A DNA stretch of 64,000 nucleotides, taken from Meiothermus hypogaeus (GTDB lineage: Bacteria; Deinococcota; Deinococci; Deinococcales; Thermaceae). Shown here piece after piece: positions 63,171 through 64,000 of the stretch. Both the position numbers and the translations under genes were made by a program. Location of the stretch: NCBI RefSeq assembly GCF_003574035.1, contig NZ_QWKY01000001.1, forward strand, positions 62,001 through 126,000. Direction: 5' to 3'. The notes below the pieces were generated by a model, which had not been told where the DNA came from, made no database searches, and worked only from the letters and a program-made list of their open reading frames with translations. Numbering within the stretch: position 1 is the first letter of the stretch; each line of letters opens with the position of its first letter.

Positions 63171-63736
63171 GAGCTACCCCCTTCGATAGGGCAGGGCGGT
63201 TGTTCCCCACCGGAGATGAACTTCTCGATGGGGTCGCGCCAACTGGGGTTTTCGATACCAAAATCGCTTTTGAAGTCCTTACCCTGCACTTCCAGGCTGG
63301 GCGCGGTGATGAAGACGCTGGGCGCACGGAACCCCTCGCGCTGGTCAATCGTGACCGGCACTTCGCCTGGTTTGCCCAGGTTGACCGTATAGCACCCCTT
63401 CAGGATTTCCACCCGGGCGTAGGGCAGCCTTAAGTTATCGGCCCGGTCGATGGTCACTTCTGGGGCAGAAAGCCGCATATCCAGCCGGTTTTCTACAAAA
63501 CGCTGCCCCGACTGCAACCCGGTCACCTTGGCCTCGCGGGAGCCGGGGTCTTGCTCGACCTGGGCGGCAGCGAACTCCCAGCGGGCCTTGGGGTCTTGTT
63601 CGGGGTAAAGGGTCAGGCGGACGTTCTCGAGTTTCACCCCACGGTTGGGGGTAGGGGGTGTTGGAACCGGACGGCTCACCAAAAAAAGCGAGAGCGCGCC
63701 GATCACAACCAGAGCGATGAGTGCAGGTCGAACCAC
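63167..63736 (-). CDS. LptC-like membrane-anchored protein
   Basis: 189 aa. One N-terminal membrane helix (ALIALVVIGALSLFLV), then a beta-rich domain (VKLENVRLTLYPEQDPKARW, AAQVEQDPGSREAKVTGL, LSAPEVTIDRADNLRLPYA) in the LptC mould. It should anchor to the inner membrane and hand cargo to the LptA-like partners. First gene of a minus-strand trio with the two LptA-like genes. GTG start; no SD, and a TACCCT box 6 nt upstream suggests a leaderless message. Confidence 0.75.
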   Translation of the reverse strand: MVRPALIALVVIGALSLFLVSRPVPTPPTPNRGVKLENVRLTLYPEQDPKARWEFAAAQVEQDPGSREAKVTGLQSGQRFVENRLDMRLSAPEVTIDRADNLRLPYARVEILKGCYTVNLGKPGEVPVTIDQREGFRAPSVFITAPSLEVQGKDFKSDFGIENPSWRDPIEKFISGGEQPPCPIEGGSS

Positions 63737-63931
63737 GGCTAGAGGGTAGAAGCAAGGTCGCTAAGAAGCGTGAACTGAGGGCTAAAGGCCGTTGGGTTAG
63801 TTTGAATATCGCATGAGTGGCAGCTTTGCTCCATCTTTACCCAGAATACCTGGCTTCCTCTCACACACCCCGCTCATTTCACGTGTTGAGGAATAAGGAA
63901 GGTAAATCCAGATGATTCGATTCAAGCCAGC

Positions 63932-64000
63932 TTACAAGACATCCCGTGTGGTGCCGCGGGTGCGGTAGTTGACCCAGTTCTTGCGAAGCCGCAGGGCTTT
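63932..64000 (-). CDS. C-terminal end of an unidentified gene (cut by window edge)
   Basis: On the minus strand a frame runs in from the right edge and ends at TAA (63932-63934): 22 residues ending in LRLRKNWVNYRTRGTTRDVL. It is the last 22 residues of a gene that starts beyond the window, 195 bp upstream of the LptC-like start. Too short to identify. Confidence 0.4.
   Translation of the reverse strand, partial: KALRLRKNWVNYRTRGTTRDVL

Overview
The window looks like a piece of the chromosome of a Thermales bacterium, most likely Meiothermus. RpoB (about 1124 aa) and RpoC (1526 aa) have the Thermus-type lengths, rpoBC stands alone without ribosomal protein genes in front, and the hexamer CTCGAG is strongly over-used in genes and gaps. 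The genus is an inference from these traits; no database was searched.

Layout. 1-1.2 kb: the 3' end of an ATPase-type regulator and two decayed transposase genes (IS110-like, IS630-like). 1.2-4.5 kb: a cytochrome P460-like protein, a TenA-like protein, an alpha/beta hydrolase that lacks its nucleophile serine, a small conserved-looking protein and a class II aldolase with a 79-bp tandem repeat at its 3' end. 4.8-12.8 kb: rpoB-rpoC, flanked by two inverted copies of a structured intergenic repeat. 13.4-15.9 kb: metY-metX behind a leader with mutually exclusive hairpins over the metY ribosome binding site. 16.3-19 kb: a TPR/HD-GYP/GGDEF protein. 19.2-28.2 kb: a form I aerobic CO dehydrogenase cluster (coxM-S-L-G-F-D-E) with a divergent MobA-like nucleotidyltransferase. 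28.2-32.7 kb: a lipoprotein, an aldehyde dehydrogenase, coaD, rsmD and two small secreted paralogues, followed by tRNA-Pro(CGG). 33.4-35.9 kb: a G8-domain lipoprotein related to animal CEMIP/TMEM2. 36-41 kb: ligA, a BMP-family binding protein and its ABC ATPase, separated by a terminator and a third copy of the repeat. 41.1-41.4 kb: nested inverted repeats without a gene. 42.3-56.8 kb: a translationally coupled pair, a 3059-aa fibril-like protein with 11 CshA-type repeats and a 1777-aa DUF11/beta-barrel protein. 57.3-63.7 kb: a substrate-binding/VWA fusion, a 9-unit SBBP propeller protein, and an LptC/LptA/LptA-like operon.

How the genes fit together. The cox genes form a full set for making and maturing a molybdenum-copper CO dehydrogenase. 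The right third (42-64 kb) is almost entirely cell-envelope: a giant secreted protein, a barrel partner, a membrane VWA protein, a secreted propeller and Lpt-like periplasmic proteins. This is the best candidate in the window for a poorly described surface system. The metY leader and the three-copy repeat with covarying stems are the strongest unexplained nucleic-acid signals.
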